Of a stretch of DNA of 64,000 bases, positions 15,232-25,600 are shown piece after piece. Position 1 is the stretch's first letter; each line of letters begins with the position of its first letter. The stretch comes from an uncultured Faecalibacterium sp. (GTDB taxonomy: Bacteria > Bacillota > Clostridia > Oscillospirales > Ruminococcaceae): contig CAKTFS010000005.1 in NCBI GenBank assembly GCA_934561115.1, positions 1 through 64,000 on the forward strand. Reading direction: 5' to 3'. The notes beneath the pieces were generated by a model. That model was not told the origin of the DNA, did not search any database, and saw only the letters and a list, made by a program, of their open reading frames with translations. The position numbers and the translations under genes were made by a program.

Positions 15232-16143
15232 TTACAGGTTCATCAGGGGGCTGGTCTGGGTGCCTCGATCCACTATGTCCTTATCCTTAATGCCCAACAG
15301 GTAGCGCTGGGTGATCATGATATTGACGTGCCCCATCAGGCGAGAGACACTGTACAGGTCCAGACCGTTCTTCAGCTGCATCTGTGCGAAGGTGTGGCGG
15401 CAGGTATGAGGGCTGACACGCACCGAGGACGAGACCCCCACCTCTTTCGCGGCGTGTTTCAGTATCCGTGCCACGGCTTCATCGGTCATCGGCTTGCCTG
15501 TTTTGCTTGGGAAGAGATTCTTGTAGCGGGTAGGGTGCTCCTTCAGGTAGCCATCCCGGAGCGTACAGTATTTGACGAGCTGCTTGGAGAGTGCGGGCGA
15601 TTTTGGCACGACCCGTTCCTTGCTGCCCTTGCCGTGCTTGACCAGAATATAGTCCTGCTTGATGTCCTCCGGCTCCATCAGGATCATTTCGTTGCAGCGC
15701 ATCCCGGTATCGAACAGCAGCATGATAATGGTCTTGTTCCGCACGTCCAGAAAGTCCTTGCCGTCGTAGAACTGGATCATCCGCTTCATCTCAGCCACTG
15801 TAAAGGTATCGATGATCGTCCGGGGCTGACGGAGGCACTTTACCTTTTTGGCCGGATTATCCCGTTCCTCCAGATAGCCCTCATTGACCAGATAGTTGAA
15901 CCATGTGCGCCACACCTTGAGCAGGTCGTTGATATAGCGGGACGTGCTGCCCGCGTCCTGTTTCTCCTTCATCAGGTCCCGGATGTGGCGGGGACGGACG
16001 TCTTCCAGCTCAGCGATCTGCTTCAGCTCCAGATATTCCAGCAAAAAACGGGTCGCAGCCTTATAATTGCGCAGGGAGCCTTTAGCCAGATGGCGGCATT
16101 CACAGTCGTAGATAAATTCATCGCGGAGGTCTTTCAAACACAT
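15232..16143 (-). CDS. XerC/D-like tyrosine recombinase
   Basis: 303 residues, the usual size for Xer-like integrases without an arm-binding domain. SAM-like core-binding domain at about 5-95 (SLRNYKAATRFLLEYLE), catalytic domain after 110. Catalytic residues: Arg149 (DTGMRCNEM), the Lys of GKGSKERVVP (171-180), His246 and Arg249 (PHTCRH), His272 (LMGH) and Tyr281 (TQRYL). It lies 150 bp downstream of the gap stop codon, reading the same way, which suggests insertion at the 3' side of gap. Its ribosome site (GAAAGGGTG) is buried in a terminator-like hairpin. Confidence 0.92.
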   Translation of the reverse strand: MCLKDLRDEFIYDCECRHLAKGSLRNYKAATRFLLEYLELKQIAELEDVRPRHIRDLMKEKQDAGSTSRYINDLLKVWRTWFNYLVNEGYLEERDNPAKKVKCLRQPRTIIDTFTVAEMKRMIQFYDGKDFLDVRNKTIIMLLFDTGMRCNEMILMEPEDIKQDYILVKHGKGSKERVVPKSPALSKQLVKYCTLRDGYLKEHPTRYKNLFPSKTGKPMTDEAVARILKHAAKEVGVSSSVRVSPHTCRHTFAQMQLKNGLDLYSVSRLMGHVNIMITQRYLLGIKDKDIVDRGTQTSPLMNL

Positions 16144-16188
16144 AAAAAAACACCCTTTCCTTCATGGCGGACCACAAAAGAAAGGGTG
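16144..16188 (-). terminator. Terminator-like hairpin overlapping the integrase ribosome site
   Basis: On the minus strand CACCCTTTC (16188-16180) pairs perfectly with GAAAGGGTG (16159-16151), followed by T7 that abuts the integrase ATG. It can act as the gap transcript's terminator and as an attenuator that also hides the integrase Shine-Dalgarno. Bases 16189-16291, up to the gap stop, hold only weak inverted repeats and are where the attachment site should be sought. Confidence 0.6.
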
Positions 16189-16291
16189 AAAAATTGCTAG
16201 ATATGGTTGTCGTACCAAATCAAGCTTGTTCGTAGTTGAGCAAGACAAACTCCGGCCGACAAATCATCCAATTTTTAACGCAGCTGCGCGA

Positions 16292-17323
16292 TTAGCAGTT
16301 CTCAGCGAAGTACTTAATGGTACGGACCATCTGAGAGGTGTAGGAGTTCTCGTTGTCGTACCAAGACACGACCTGAACCTGATAGGTGTCGTCGTCGATC
16401 TTAGCGACCATGGTCTGGGTAGCGTCGAACAGAGAGCCGTAACGCATGCCGATAACGTCGGAAGAAACGATCTGATCCTCGTTGTAGCCGAAGGACTCAG
16501 AAGCAGCAGCCTTCATGGCAGCGTTGATAGCTTCCTTGGTGACATCCTTGCCCTTGACAACGGCAACCAGCAGAGTGGTAGAACCGGTGGGAACGGGCAC
16601 GCGCTGAGCAGAGCCGATCAGCTTGCCGTTCAGCTCGGGGATGACCAGGCCGATAGCCTTAGCAGCACCGGTGGAGTTGGGAACGATGTTCTGTGCGCCA
16701 GCACGAGCACGGCGCAGGTCGCCCTTGCGCTGAGGACCGTCCAGGATCATCTGGTCGCCGGTGTAAGCATGAACGGTGGTCATGATACCGGAAACGATGG
16801 GGAAGGTCTTGTTCAGGGTGTCGGCCATGGGAGCCAGGCAGTTGGTGGTGCAGGAAGCAGCGGAGATGACCTGATCCTCAGCGGTCAGGGTCTTCTCGTT
16901 GACAGAGTAGACGATGGTCTTCAGGTCGTTGCCTGCGGGAGCAGAGATAACGACCTTCTTTGCGCCAGCCTGGATGTGAGCCATGCTCTTCTCCTTGCTG
17001 GTGTAGAAGCCGGTGCACTCCAGAACGACGTCAACGTTCAGCTCGCCCCAGGGAGCATCCTTAGCGTCCTTAACAGCGTAGATCTTGATCTCCTTGCCGT
17101 CAACGATGATGGAATCCTCGGTGGACTCGACAGTGTGCTTGCCCTCGCCGATCTTGCCGCAGAAAGAGCCCTGAGCAGTATCGTACTTCAGCAGGTGAGC
17201 CAGCATCTTGGGGCTGGTCAGGTCGTTGATTGCGACGACCTCGTAACCCTCAGCATCAAACATCTGACGGAAAGCCAGACGGCCAATACGACCGAAACCA
17301 TTGATAGCAACTCTAACAGCCAT
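16292..17323 (-). CDS. gap: Glyceraldehyde-3-phosphate dehydrogenase
   Basis: 343 residues, typical length. Converts glyceraldehyde 3-phosphate, phosphate and NAD to 1,3-bisphosphoglycerate in cytosolic glycolysis. NAD-binding N-terminus [11 protein letters not shown], catalytic Cys158 in ASCTTNC, and the C-terminal [13 protein letters not shown] motif are all present. AGGAGG lies upstream of the ATG. It is a single-gene unit with a near-consensus promoter, far from the pgk-tpiA-gpmI cluster at 51.6-55.4 kb. It marks the start of chromosomal DNA next to the mobile element. Confidence 0.98.
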   Translation of the reverse strand: MAVRVAINGFGRIGRLAFRQMFDAEGYEVVAINDLTSPKMLAHLLKYDTAQGSFCGKIGEGKHTVESTEDSIIVDGKEIKIYAVKDAKDAPWGELNVDVVLECTGFYTSKEKSMAHIQAGAKKVVISAPAGNDLKTIVYSVNEKTLTAEDQVISAASCTTNCLAPMADTLNKTFPIVSGIMTTVHAYTGDQMILDGPQRKGDLRRARAGAQNIVPNSTGAAKAIGLVIPELNGKLIGSAQRVPVPTGSTTLLVAVVKGKDVTKEAINAAMKAAASESFGYNEDQIVSSDVIGMRYGSLFDATQTMVAKIDDDTYQVQVVSWYDNENSYTSQMVRTIKYFAENC

Positions 17324-17378
17324 TGTAATAGTACCTCCTAATTATTTTACCCATAATCGGATAAATCACGGTATCTTT

Positions 17379-17407
17379 ATTGTAGACCAAAACTGGCAAA
17401 CTTTCAA
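17379..17407 (-). promoter_or_regulatory. gap promoter
   Basis: TTGAAA (17407-17402), 17-bp spacer, TACAAT (17384-17379) on the minus strand, about 55 bp before the gap start codon. Confidence 0.75.
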
Positions 17408-17522
17408 GTGTCTGCTAAAAAATTAACAACACAATTTCATCTTTTTTTGCTTTTGTACGATTTTATGCACCCCGCCACAAAGCTTTTGTTCAATTGCACC
17501 AAGGGTGCGCGCTCGTTTTTTG

Positions 17523-18308
17523 TCAGTTATTTCCAGCATTTTCCTTTCCGGTGCAGGCAACCCCCATGCCGCCGATGCAGCACAGCGCAAGGCCGGAAAG
17601 CAGCTCCGGCAGCACTGCCGCCATGCCACCGCCAAAGCCTGCCGCCAACAGCAGGAGCACCCGGGGCAGTTCCCAGCACAGGCACAGGCAGAAGGCTGCA
17701 AGCGCCGCCGCATGCAGGGTGCGGCCGTTTTCCGGCTGGGGCAGATACAGTGCGCGCGCCAGCGCCGCCAGAAACAGCAGCGCCGCCAGCTCCTGCCAGA
17801 CCGCTGCCGTGGGCTGTACCCGGTGCCAGCTGGAGCTGTTCTCCATAAAGCGCATCAGCACGTTCCAGTAGAACAGCGCACTGCCCGCTATGGCCACCGG
17901 AAGACCGCCGGCGGGCGTTTTCCAGCCGTCCCGGCGCAGCCAGCTGCGCCCGAGGTTGCTCAGCCATACGGCACAGGCCACCTCCAGCAAAATGCGCACA
18001 AAGGTGCTTACCGTACCGGCGGCGAGCACAAACTGCGCCGCACCGGCTGCCAGCATACACACTGCCCCGGCAAAGGCCAGCACGCCTGCCGCCGGGCGGC
18101 GGCTGCGCAGCGGCTTCTCGGACAGCGGACAGCTGCGCCCGGCCAGCACTGCGGCCAGCACCACAGCGCCCAAGGCGAGATACCGCCACCATACCGCGCC
18201 TGCGGTGCACAGGCCGGTGGCGGCGTCAGTAGCAAAGGCAAGGTCTGCGCCGCGGCCAAGGCCAAGCAGCACGCAGAGCAGGACAGCAACGAACTCTAAC
18301 GGTTTCAT
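17523..18308 (-). CDS. Polytopic membrane protein of unknown function
   Basis: 261 residues, very Ala/Leu-rich, with about seven hydrophobic segments (for example FVAVLLCVLLGLG, YLALGAVVLAAVLAG, VLAFAGAVCMLAAGAAQFVL, LLLLAAGFGGGMAAVLPELL). Charged loops are short. No family was recognised. The ATG overlaps the citrate synthase stop codon (TAATG), so the two are translationally coupled and the protein may be a membrane accessory of that locus. A second frame across 17527-18210 is open but lacks membrane or domain character. Confidence 0.7.
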   Translation of the reverse strand: MKPLEFVAVLLCVLLGLGRGADLAFATDAATGLCTAGAVWWRYLALGAVVLAAVLAGRSCPLSEKPLRSRRPAAGVLAFAGAVCMLAAGAAQFVLAAGTVSTFVRILLEVACAVWLSNLGRSWLRRDGWKTPAGGLPVAIAGSALFYWNVLMRFMENSSSWHRVQPTAAVWQELAALLFLAALARALYLPQPENGRTLHAAALAAFCLCLCWELPRVLLLLAAGFGGGMAAVLPELLSGLALCCIGGMGVACTGKENAGNN

Positions 18309-19678
18309 TAACGCTCCTCGATGGGCTTATATTTCTGGCGCACGCCCAGATACTTGTAGGCCGGGCGGATGATACGGTTGGCAAAGATCACCTCTTCCAC
18401 CCGGTGTGCGCACCAGCCCGGCACACGGGCGATGGCAAACAGCGGGGTGTACAGATCCTCCGAGATGCCCAGCATATTGTAGATCAGGCCGCTGAACAGG
18501 TCCACGTTGGCGCACACCGGCTTGGAGCTGCCCTTTTCTTCGGCAAAGATGCCGGGTGCCAGCCGCTCGATGCTGCACAGCATGTTGTACTCTTCCTCAA
18601 AGCCCTTTTCGTAGGCCAGATGCTTTGCGCGCTGCTTCAGGATGACCTCACGGGGGTCGCTGATGGTGTACACCGCATGACCCATGCCGTAGATCAGGCC
18701 GGAGCCGTCGCCCGCCTGCTTGCGCAGGATGCGGCGCAGATACTCGCGCACCTCATCGTCATCCTCCGGGTTCTCAACATGCTTGAGGATATCCTGCAGC
18801 TGGCGGTTGACCATCAGGTTCGCACCGCCGTGCTTGGGGCCTTTCAGGGCACCGATGGCCGCAGAGATGGCCGAGTAGGTGTCCGTACCGGAGGAGGACA
18901 GCACGCGGGTGGTAAAGGTAGAGCAGTTGCCGCCGCCGTGGTCTGCGTGCACCAGCAGGCACATATCCAGCAGCTTTGCCTCCTCGTGGGTGAACTTCTG
19001 ATCCGGGCGGTAGGTGCTTAGGATGTGCTCTGCCGTGCTCTGGCCGGGTTTGGGCAGGTGGAAGAACATGCTCTGTTTATCGTAGTAGCGGCGCTTCATC
19101 TGGTAAGCGTTCACCATCATGGTGGGCATGCTGGCGATCAGGTTGATGCTCTGGTTCAGGATGTTCTCAAGGCTCAGATCCTCGGCGTGCTCATCGTAGG
19201 AATACAAGCCCAGCACACAGCGCTGCATCTTGTTCATGATATTGGGCGAGGGTGCGTTCATGGTATCCATAAAGCCGTCCGGCAGGGCGCGGGATTCTGC
19301 CAGGATCTCGCAGAAATCGTCCAGCTGCTCCCGGGTGGGCAGGCTGCCGAACAACAGCAGCCAGATCACTTCCTCAAACACGAAGCGGTCGTTGCGGTAA
19401 GCCTCGTCCACGATCTCGTTGATATTGACGCCCCGGTAGATCAGCTTGCCGGGGGTGGGGATCACATGACCCTCCTGATCCTTTTTGTAGCCCACAACGT
19501 CACAGACGTTGGTCAGACCGGCCAGCACGCCGGTGCCATCCGGATTGCGCAGGCCGCGCTTGACCCCCAGCCGCTCGCTGGTCTCCGGGTCGATGTAGTT
19601 GTTTGCGATGTACTCCTCGCACAGGGTACGCATGGTCGTCGGGTCCAGCGTTGCCACTTCTGCGTGTGCAAAGTTCAT
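18308..19678 (-). CDS. gltA: Citrate synthase
   Basis: 456 residues. Condenses acetyl-CoA and oxaloacetate to citrate, probably feeding glutamate synthesis through a partial TCA pathway. Catalytic residues are visible: His in HADHGGG (244-250), His334 in YGMGHAVY, and Asp in the NVDLFSG motif (about 392). Length and the N-terminal extension fit the clostridial type. GGAG precedes the ATG, and a 17-bp-spaced promoter lies upstream. The downstream membrane gene overlaps its stop. Confidence 0.95.
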   Translation of the reverse strand: MNFAHAEVATLDPTTMRTLCEEYIANNYIDPETSERLGVKRGLRNPDGTGVLAGLTNVCDVVGYKKDQEGHVIPTPGKLIYRGVNINEIVDEAYRNDRFVFEEVIWLLLFGSLPTREQLDDFCEILAESRALPDGFMDTMNAPSPNIMNKMQRCVLGLYSYDEHAEDLSLENILNQSINLIASMPTMMVNAYQMKRRYYDKQSMFFHLPKPGQSTAEHILSTYRPDQKFTHEEAKLLDMCLLVHADHGGGNCSTFTTRVLSSSGTDTYSAISAAIGALKGPKHGGANLMVNRQLQDILKHVENPEDDDEVREYLRRILRKQAGDGSGLIYGMGHAVYTISDPREVILKQRAKHLAYEKGFEEEYNMLCSIERLAPGIFAEEKGSSKPVCANVDLFSGLIYNMLGISEDLYTPLFAIARVPGWCAHRVEEVIFANRIIRPAYKYLGVRQKYKPIEER

Positions 19679-19754
19679 AGGAGTGCTCCTTTCCGTCTCT
19701 TACTTTTTATACTTTCCGATCCCGTCCATCCTACTCTCTGATGGACATACTTTT

Positions 19755-19783
19755 ATAATATCGCTTTTGTGAAGTAAATTCAA
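19755..19783 (-). promoter_or_regulatory. gltA promoter
   Basis: TTGAAT (19783-19778), 17-bp spacer, TATTAT (19760-19755) on the minus strand. Confidence 0.7.
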
Positions 19784-19910
19784 GCGCTAAGTGTGCACTT
19801 CTCACCGCAAAGCGCAAAAATACCGGGTTTCCTCTGCGCATTTCCCGCCGCTTTGCACGCCGCCGGGCGTATGATGTTCCCAAAGCTTGCGTTCCGGGAG
19901 GAGGTCTAGT

Positions 19911-20924
19911 ATGAAACGTTCCTTTTTGCTGCTGTGCGCCGTTCTGCTGGTGCTGGGCTGCGCACTGCCGTGTGCTGCCTACCGCCTTGCCCGCATGACC
20001 CTTGCGCAGGGTATGGCTCCGTCCGCAGCCGAAGCACCCTCTGCCGCTGTGGAAGAAAGCAGCAGTCAGCCCCCCTCCCCTGCTGACACGACTGATACCG
20101 TCTGTTTTACGGATCAGAGCACCGGGCAGACGGTGGAGCTTCCGCTGCGGGAGTACCTGATCGGAGCCGTTGCCGCCGAAATGCCGGTCAGCTGGCCGGA
20201 CGAAGCGCTGAAGGCGCAGGCGGTGGCGGCGCACAGCTATGCCCTCTACCGCCGGGACCACAACGCCGAGGAAAACGGCGCATGGTTCACCGCAGACCCC
20301 GCCCGGCGGCAGGGCTGCCTGACCGATACGGTGCTGCGCAGCTACTGGGGCACCGCCTATGCGGCCAACTACGCCCGGCTTTCCGCGCTGGTGGATGCGG
20401 TACAGACGCAGGTGCTGTATTACGGGGATGCTCCCGCCGGGACAAGCTACTTTGCCATGTCCAATGGCCGCACCGAGGCCAGCGAGAAGGTCTGGGGTAC
20501 TGCCCTGCCCTACCTTGTACCGGTGGACAGCAGCACCGACACCGCCGCCGACAACTACGAATACACCCTGAACCTTTCCGCAGCCCAATTACAGCAGCTG
20601 CTGGCCGAACAGCTGGGCATCGCCGCTGATCTTTCGCAGCAGGCACAATGGTTCGGTACACCGGTGCTCACTCCCTCCGGCTATGTGGACAGCCTGCCGG
20701 TATGCGGGCAGACGGTACAGGGCACCGCCCTGCGCAAGGCGCTGGGACTGCGCAGCACCTGCTTTACGGTGGTCTGTCAGAGCGGAACCTTCTCCTTTAC
20801 CACAAAAGGTTACGGACACGGCGTAGGCATGAGCCAGTGGGGTGCAAAGGCACTGGCAGAGCAGGGCGCAGACTACCGCGCCATTCTGGCGCACTATTAC
20901 CCCGGCACAGAGCTGCGGGGGTAA
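19911..20924 (+). CDS. SpoIID/LytB-domain cell-wall protein
   Basis: 337 residues with a signal or anchor segment (SFLLLCAVLLVLGCALPC). The SpoIID/LytB domain starts near 65: LPLREYLIGAVAAEMPVSWP, ALKAQAVAAHSYALYRR, and closes with GYGHGVGMSQWGAKALAEQG...YYPGTEL, the hallmark of SpoIID lytic transglycosylases and amidase enhancers. It acts outside the membrane on peptidoglycan. ATG 19911 follows AGGAGG; an earlier in-frame start lacks one. The name spoIID is not assigned because related proteins occur in non-sporulating bacteria. Confidence 0.88.
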   Translation: MKRSFLLLCAVLLVLGCALPCAAYRLARMTLAQGMAPSAAEAPSAAVEESSSQPPSPADTTDTVCFTDQSTGQTVELPLREYLIGAVAAEMPVSWPDEALKAQAVAAHSYALYRRDHNAEENGAWFTADPARRQGCLTDTVLRSYWGTAYAANYARLSALVDAVQTQVLYYGDAPAGTSYFAMSNGRTEASEKVWGTALPYLVPVDSSTDTAADNYEYTLNLSAAQLQQLLAEQLGIAADLSQQAQWFGTPVLTPSGYVDSLPVCGQTVQGTALRKALGLRSTCFTVVCQSGTFSFTTKGYGHGVGMSQWGAKALAEQGADYRAILAHYYPGTELRG

Positions 20925-21001
20925 TAGCGGCAGAACAACGACGATTTTGAATGGTCTCCGCGCCGCTCTGACCATATTCAGATGTTGCTGTAATGCAAAT
21001 A

Positions 21002-21033
21002 GGGCTGCTGCACGTTGCTTTGTGCAGCAGCCC
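21002..21033. terminator. Bidirectional terminator hairpin
   Basis: GGGCTGCTGCAC/GTGCAGCAGCCC, 12-bp perfect stem with an 8-nt loop, between converging genes; T-rich flank on the + side. Confidence 0.75.
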
Positions 21034-21050
21034 CGAATTATTTCTTTTTA

Positions 21051-22076
21051 TCAGCCGAACAGCTGTGCGAACCAGCTTACGGTGGTCTCGGCGGCAGATT
21101 CTACCGTGGTCTCCACCTGCTGGACCGTCTGCTGCAGCTTGGTGCCCTCGGCGTCCTTGAGCGACCAGTAGGTCTGGGTGCTGCTTGCGCTGCCGGACAC
21201 CGTGAAGTCCGAGGCAAAGCACAGGCTCTCGCCCGCAGAGTCGGTCACCAGCACCATATAGGTGTAGCTGCCCTCCGGCAGCTCCCCGAATCGGATCTGA
21301 CTGTCCAGTCCGTTCAGCGAAAAGGCGGTGGCGTTCACCTGCGCCTCAGCGCTCTGCATGGTCTGGTCGGCAGCATCCAGAACAGCCACCTGCACGCTGG
21401 TCAGGGTGGTGCCGCTGGCACTGTTGGCCGTACCGGTCAGCGTCATGCCGCTGCCGGTGCGAAGATTTACCGGGTAGCGCACACCCTCCAGCCGCAGGCC
21501 GTCGGCCTGCGCCGCCACGCTGTTATGATCTGCAGTGACGTACCAGTAGCAGGAGGATCTTGCAATGGACACGCTGGAGCTGGTAATGGGGATGCGGCCG
21601 TAACCGATATTCCCCGCCGGGTCGGAGCAATAGAAAATACCGTTGGTGTAGTCGGTCAACAGCACCGCATGGGGCTGGGTACGGTCATAGAGGACGATGC
21701 CCTCCGGGTGCTGCTCCAGCAGGGAGATCAGCACCGCCGTTTTGCTTTGCAGTCCGGAGGGCAGGGTGCCGTAGCCCACCTGCATCTCTTTATATGTAAA
21801 GCTGTGTGCAAGGCCGTTGGCCCATGCTGTGGAGCGCACACTGTTCTCGGTCACGTTCGTCCAGTCGCTCAGCCCGTCAAAGTAGGCACGGCGGCGCAGC
21901 ATCATGGCTGCGGAGGCCAGCGTACAGGTGCCGCCCCGGCTCTGCTTGAAGTAGAAACCTGCGTCCACGTTCAGGTCCACTGCCAGTGCAGCGGGCAGAC
22001 AGGTAAGCAGGAAAGCAAGGCTCAGCATCAGGGTCAGCAATCGTTTTTTCAGGGCGTGCGGTGCGGTGGTGTTCAC
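21051..22076 (-). CDS. Secreted C39-like cysteine peptidase-family protein
   Basis: 341 residues from GTG 22076, chosen because GAAAGGAAA precedes it; an in-frame ATG at 22115 has no ribosome site. Signal peptide LLTLMLSLAFLLTCLPAALA. Residues about 35-180 match papain-like C39_2 domains: QSRGGTCTLASAAMMLRR (catalytic Cys), QPHAVLLTDY (His) and CSDPAG (Asp). The remaining half looks like a beta-sandwich plus tail. Probably an extracellular protease or amidase, substrate unknown. Confidence 0.75.
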   Translation of the reverse strand: MNTTAPHALKKRLLTLMLSLAFLLTCLPAALAVDLNVDAGFYFKQSRGGTCTLASAAMMLRRRAYFDGLSDWTNVTENSVRSTAWANGLAHSFTYKEMQVGYGTLPSGLQSKTAVLISLLEQHPEGIVLYDRTQPHAVLLTDYTNGIFYCSDPAGNIGYGRIPITSSSVSIARSSCYWYVTADHNSVAAQADGLRLEGVRYPVNLRTGSGMTLTGTANSASGTTLTSVQVAVLDAADQTMQSAEAQVNATAFSLNGLDSQIRFGELPEGSYTYMVLVTDSAGESLCFASDFTVSGSASSTQTYWSLKDAEGTKLQQTVQQVETTVESAAETTVSWFAQLFG

Positions 22077-22681
22077 GGTTCGGTATTTCCTTTCTTGTTT
22101 CTTTGCGGATCTCATAGGGATCTACCGTCACAAAGTATACCAGCTTGTCATTCTTTTGTAAACAATCTTCCGTCTTTTTTCTCAATATCAACACGTTTAG
22201 GGGATATCCATTGGCTGCTTTTCACAAATTTTTCTGCAATATTCCACGCATTTGACAAAATTTCGTCCTACCCACCGCACAACTATGAAAAGATATTTCT
22301 TTTTCGCCCAGCGCACAGAGCACAAAAAGGTCGGCAGCTCTGCACATTCGTCCCGCCATTTCACAAAACAATTCCCTCTCCAAGCAATGCAGTAGTCAGC
22401 CTATCATTATCTGCCGCAGTTGGTGCAGGTAATGTCTCCTATTTTCCAAAATTCATATACTAGTATACAAGTTCAGAGTAATTATTTGCTCTATTTTGCC
22501 TTTTTTTACTGGCATTCTGCCCAATAACAGCTTAAAAAGTTTATATCAAACGCCAAAGTTGTTTTATTTTGCCAAGTATTTCTTGTAAAATTGTGAAATC
22601 CATGTTAACTTGAATACAACATTGTGCACGCCTGCATGGACAAACCCGTGTCCGCGGCGTACACGGAAAAGGAGAATTTCC
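22077..22681. other. Intergenic region upstream of the pectinase gene
   Basis: About 600 bp without a gene. A 12-bp palindrome TATACTAGTATA lies near 22455. AAGGAG lies just before the pectinase ATG at 22682. No confident promoter hexamers were assigned. Confidence 0.4.
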
Positions 22682-25600
22682 ATGAGAAACGCAAAGCAAC
22701 CCATCCGGCGCACTCTGGCCGGGCTGCTGGCAGGTGCGCTGCTGCTGGGCATGACGCCGCTGGCTGCATTTGCAGAGGACAGCACCTCTGCAAACGGCTG
22801 GCAGTTCAAGGCCTTCGGCACCTCCGCAGCAGCAGAGGTCAACACCCTTGCAGAGGGTGCAGACATCCACAGCAAAGTCACCCTGAACGCCTGCACCGTC
22901 AAGGAGGACGGCACCATCAACAAAAAGGGCGGCAAGTTCGTTGCCGACTCCCCTGCTGACGGTCTTTCCTTCTACTACACCACCATCGACCCCACCAAGG
23001 AAAACTTCTATCTGCAGGCCGATGTGACCATCGACTACATCAACCCCGCCCCGGACGGACAGGAGGGCTTTGCGCTGATGCTGCGCGATAGCCTGAGCGG
23101 TTCCGGCAGCTACTTCTCCAACCAGATCTCGGTTGCCGGTACCAAGCTCCCGCTGGACGGCGTAGAGATCAAGGACGCCGTGGGTGTGCGCAGCTACACC
23201 GGCATCATCTCCAACGAGACCGCCGCCTCTAACGATGTCAAGGCGACCCGCGCCGCCTTCAGCAGCCAGACCATCAAGCAGGGTGACACCTACCGCGTCA
23301 GTCTGGCCAAGACCAGCAACAGCTATGTTGCCACCCAGTACGCCATCAATGCAGACGGCACCACCGGCGCGGTGGTCGGCTCTTCTACCCTGTATATCCC
23401 GGCAAAGGACAGCACCGCCGCCAGTGTTTCCAAGTACGCTGAGCTGGACGACCCCATGACCGTGCAGGAGGCAAACAAGGCTTATCTGGGCTTTGCAGCT
23501 GCCCGCGGCATGAACGTGACCTTCTCCAACATTACCTACACCACCAGTGCCTGGAATGCTTCGGAGTGGACCTTGCAGCCCACCAGCTACATCGACCCGG
23601 TGTACCAGATCACCAGCCCCTCCACCTGCACCGGCAGCAGCTACGCGCTGGCTTTCAAGGCCAATGCGGACGGCACCGCCAAGGTGTACGCCAACGGCAA
23701 GCTTGTGGACAAGGACCTGACCGTCAAGGCCGGTGAGACCCTGACCCGGAGCTATACCGTGACCCGCGACACCACCTTTAAGGTCGTGTTCACCCCGGAC
23801 AAGAACTACGTCATCAGCGCCTTTGAGAAGCTGAGCAGCTACAAGGCTGCCACCATTGAAAAGAAGGTCTCGCTGCGGGCACTGGGCGCAAACGGTGTCA
23901 TCGTGGTCACCCCGGACGGCAGCGCTGCCCACAACGGCACCAGCGCTGCGGACGCCGTAGACCTGCAGACTGCGCTGAACTACGCCGCCGCAGGCCAGAC
24001 CATTCAGCTGGCAGGCGGCACCTACGCCCTGACCGGTGAAGTGAAGGTAGAGCGCGGCCGTGACGGCACCGCCGAGGCTCCCATCACCCTGACCACCGCA
24101 GACGGCAGCTACGCCACGCTGGACTTTGGCGGCGTAGGCACCGGCTTCAGCGTCTGGGGCAACTATTGGAACATCAGCAAGCTGAACATCACCAACACCA
24201 AGGACGGTGCCAAGGGCATGCAGCTGGCCGGCAGCCACTGCGTGCTGGAGCAGATGAACTTCTATAACAACGGCAACACCGGCCTGCAGGTCTCCGGCCT
24301 GTCTACGGACAACAAGGCTCTGTGGCCCAGCTACAATACCATCAAGAACTGCACCGCCATGAACAACGCCGACCGCGCCATGGAGGATGCCGACGGCTTT
24401 GCCGCCAAGCTGACCACCGGCGAGGGCAACGTGTTTGACGGCTGCATCGCCGCCTACAACGCCGACGACGGCTGGGATCTGTTCGCCAAGGCCGCTACCG
24501 GCTCCATCGGCGCTGTTACCATCCAGAACTGCGTAGCCTACAAAAACGGCTACCTGATGCTGGCTGCAGAACCGGTCAAAAAGCAGCCGCTGCAGTTCCC
24601 CACTGTTACCTGTGACGCAAACGGCAACCTGAGCTTTGGCAACGTGGCCACCACCATCGAGGCAGGCAACGGCAACGGCTTCAAGATGGGCGGCACCAAC
24701 CTGCCCGGCAACCACAAGCTGCTCAACTCCATCTCCTACGACAACGCCGCCAAGGGCATCGACTCCAACTCCTGCCCGGACGTGAAGGTGTACAACTCCA
24801 CCTCCTACAACAACGAGGGCTATAACGTTGCACTGTACACCGGCAACAAGTCCGCTGTGACCGACTACGCCGCCGACGGCATCATTTCCTTCCGCAAGGG
24901 CACGGACGGCAAGGAGCAGCTGGCACTCCAGAGCCAGAGCAGCACCGCTGTCTACGGCCCGGACAACTTCTACTGGGACGCCGAGACCCAGACCAGCCAC
25001 AACAAGTCTACCAACACCGTCACGGTGAAGGAGAGCTGGTTCCAGAGTCTGGACACCTCCGTTGCCCCCACCCGCAACGCAGACGGCAGCATTGATATGC
25101 ACGGCCTGCTGCTGCTCACCGCCGAGGGTCTGGCTGCCACCGATGCCGGTGCGCGCGGCGCTGTGTGGGGTCAGGCAGAGGCCGCCAAGGCCACCTTCTG
25201 GGTGGTAGGCGACTCCACCGTCTCCCCCTTCAACGACAGCTACTACCTCCCCCGCGAGGGCTACGGCGAGGAGCTTGAGAACTACTTCAACGCCAATGTC
25301 TACAATCTGGCCGTTTCCGGCGCATCCAGCAAGGACTTTACCGGCATGGCCAACTACACCACCCTGCTGAAGGGCTCCGACACGGTGCCCGCCCTGGGCG
25401 ATGCCGCCGGGGACAAGTTCCTGCTCATCGGCTTTGGCCACAACGACGAAAAAACCGAGCCCGCCCGCTACACCAACCCCAACGGCGACTACAAGACCGA
25501 GGGTTCCTTTGCCAACAGCCTTTACGTCAACTACATCCAGCCCGCACTGGAGCGCGGCGTCACCCCCGTGGTATGCACCCCCATTGCCCGCCTGACCGAG

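Larger units (their letters stand above)
1..16290. mobile_element. Integrated mobile element(s), left end outside the window
   Basis: Two different tyrosine integrases (102-1256 and 15232-16143), small XRE and RHH regulators, a RepA-like ATPase, an SF2 helicase and many short unrecognised genes lie between the window edge and gap. Intergenic DNA is clearly more AT-rich than the chromosome to the right. No relaxase, type IV secretion or virion gene is visible, so it cannot be named as ICE, plasmid or phage; an integrated plasmid-like element or satellite is the simplest reading. The right boundary is placed between the second integrase and the gap stop codon; the left boundary is not in the window, and two adjacent elements are possible. 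Confidence 0.75.

Noticed and set aside
16189-16291. tRNA gene as integration target
   Set aside because: No tRNA cloverleaf or T-loop sequence found near the integrase; the neighbouring chromosomal gene is gap.
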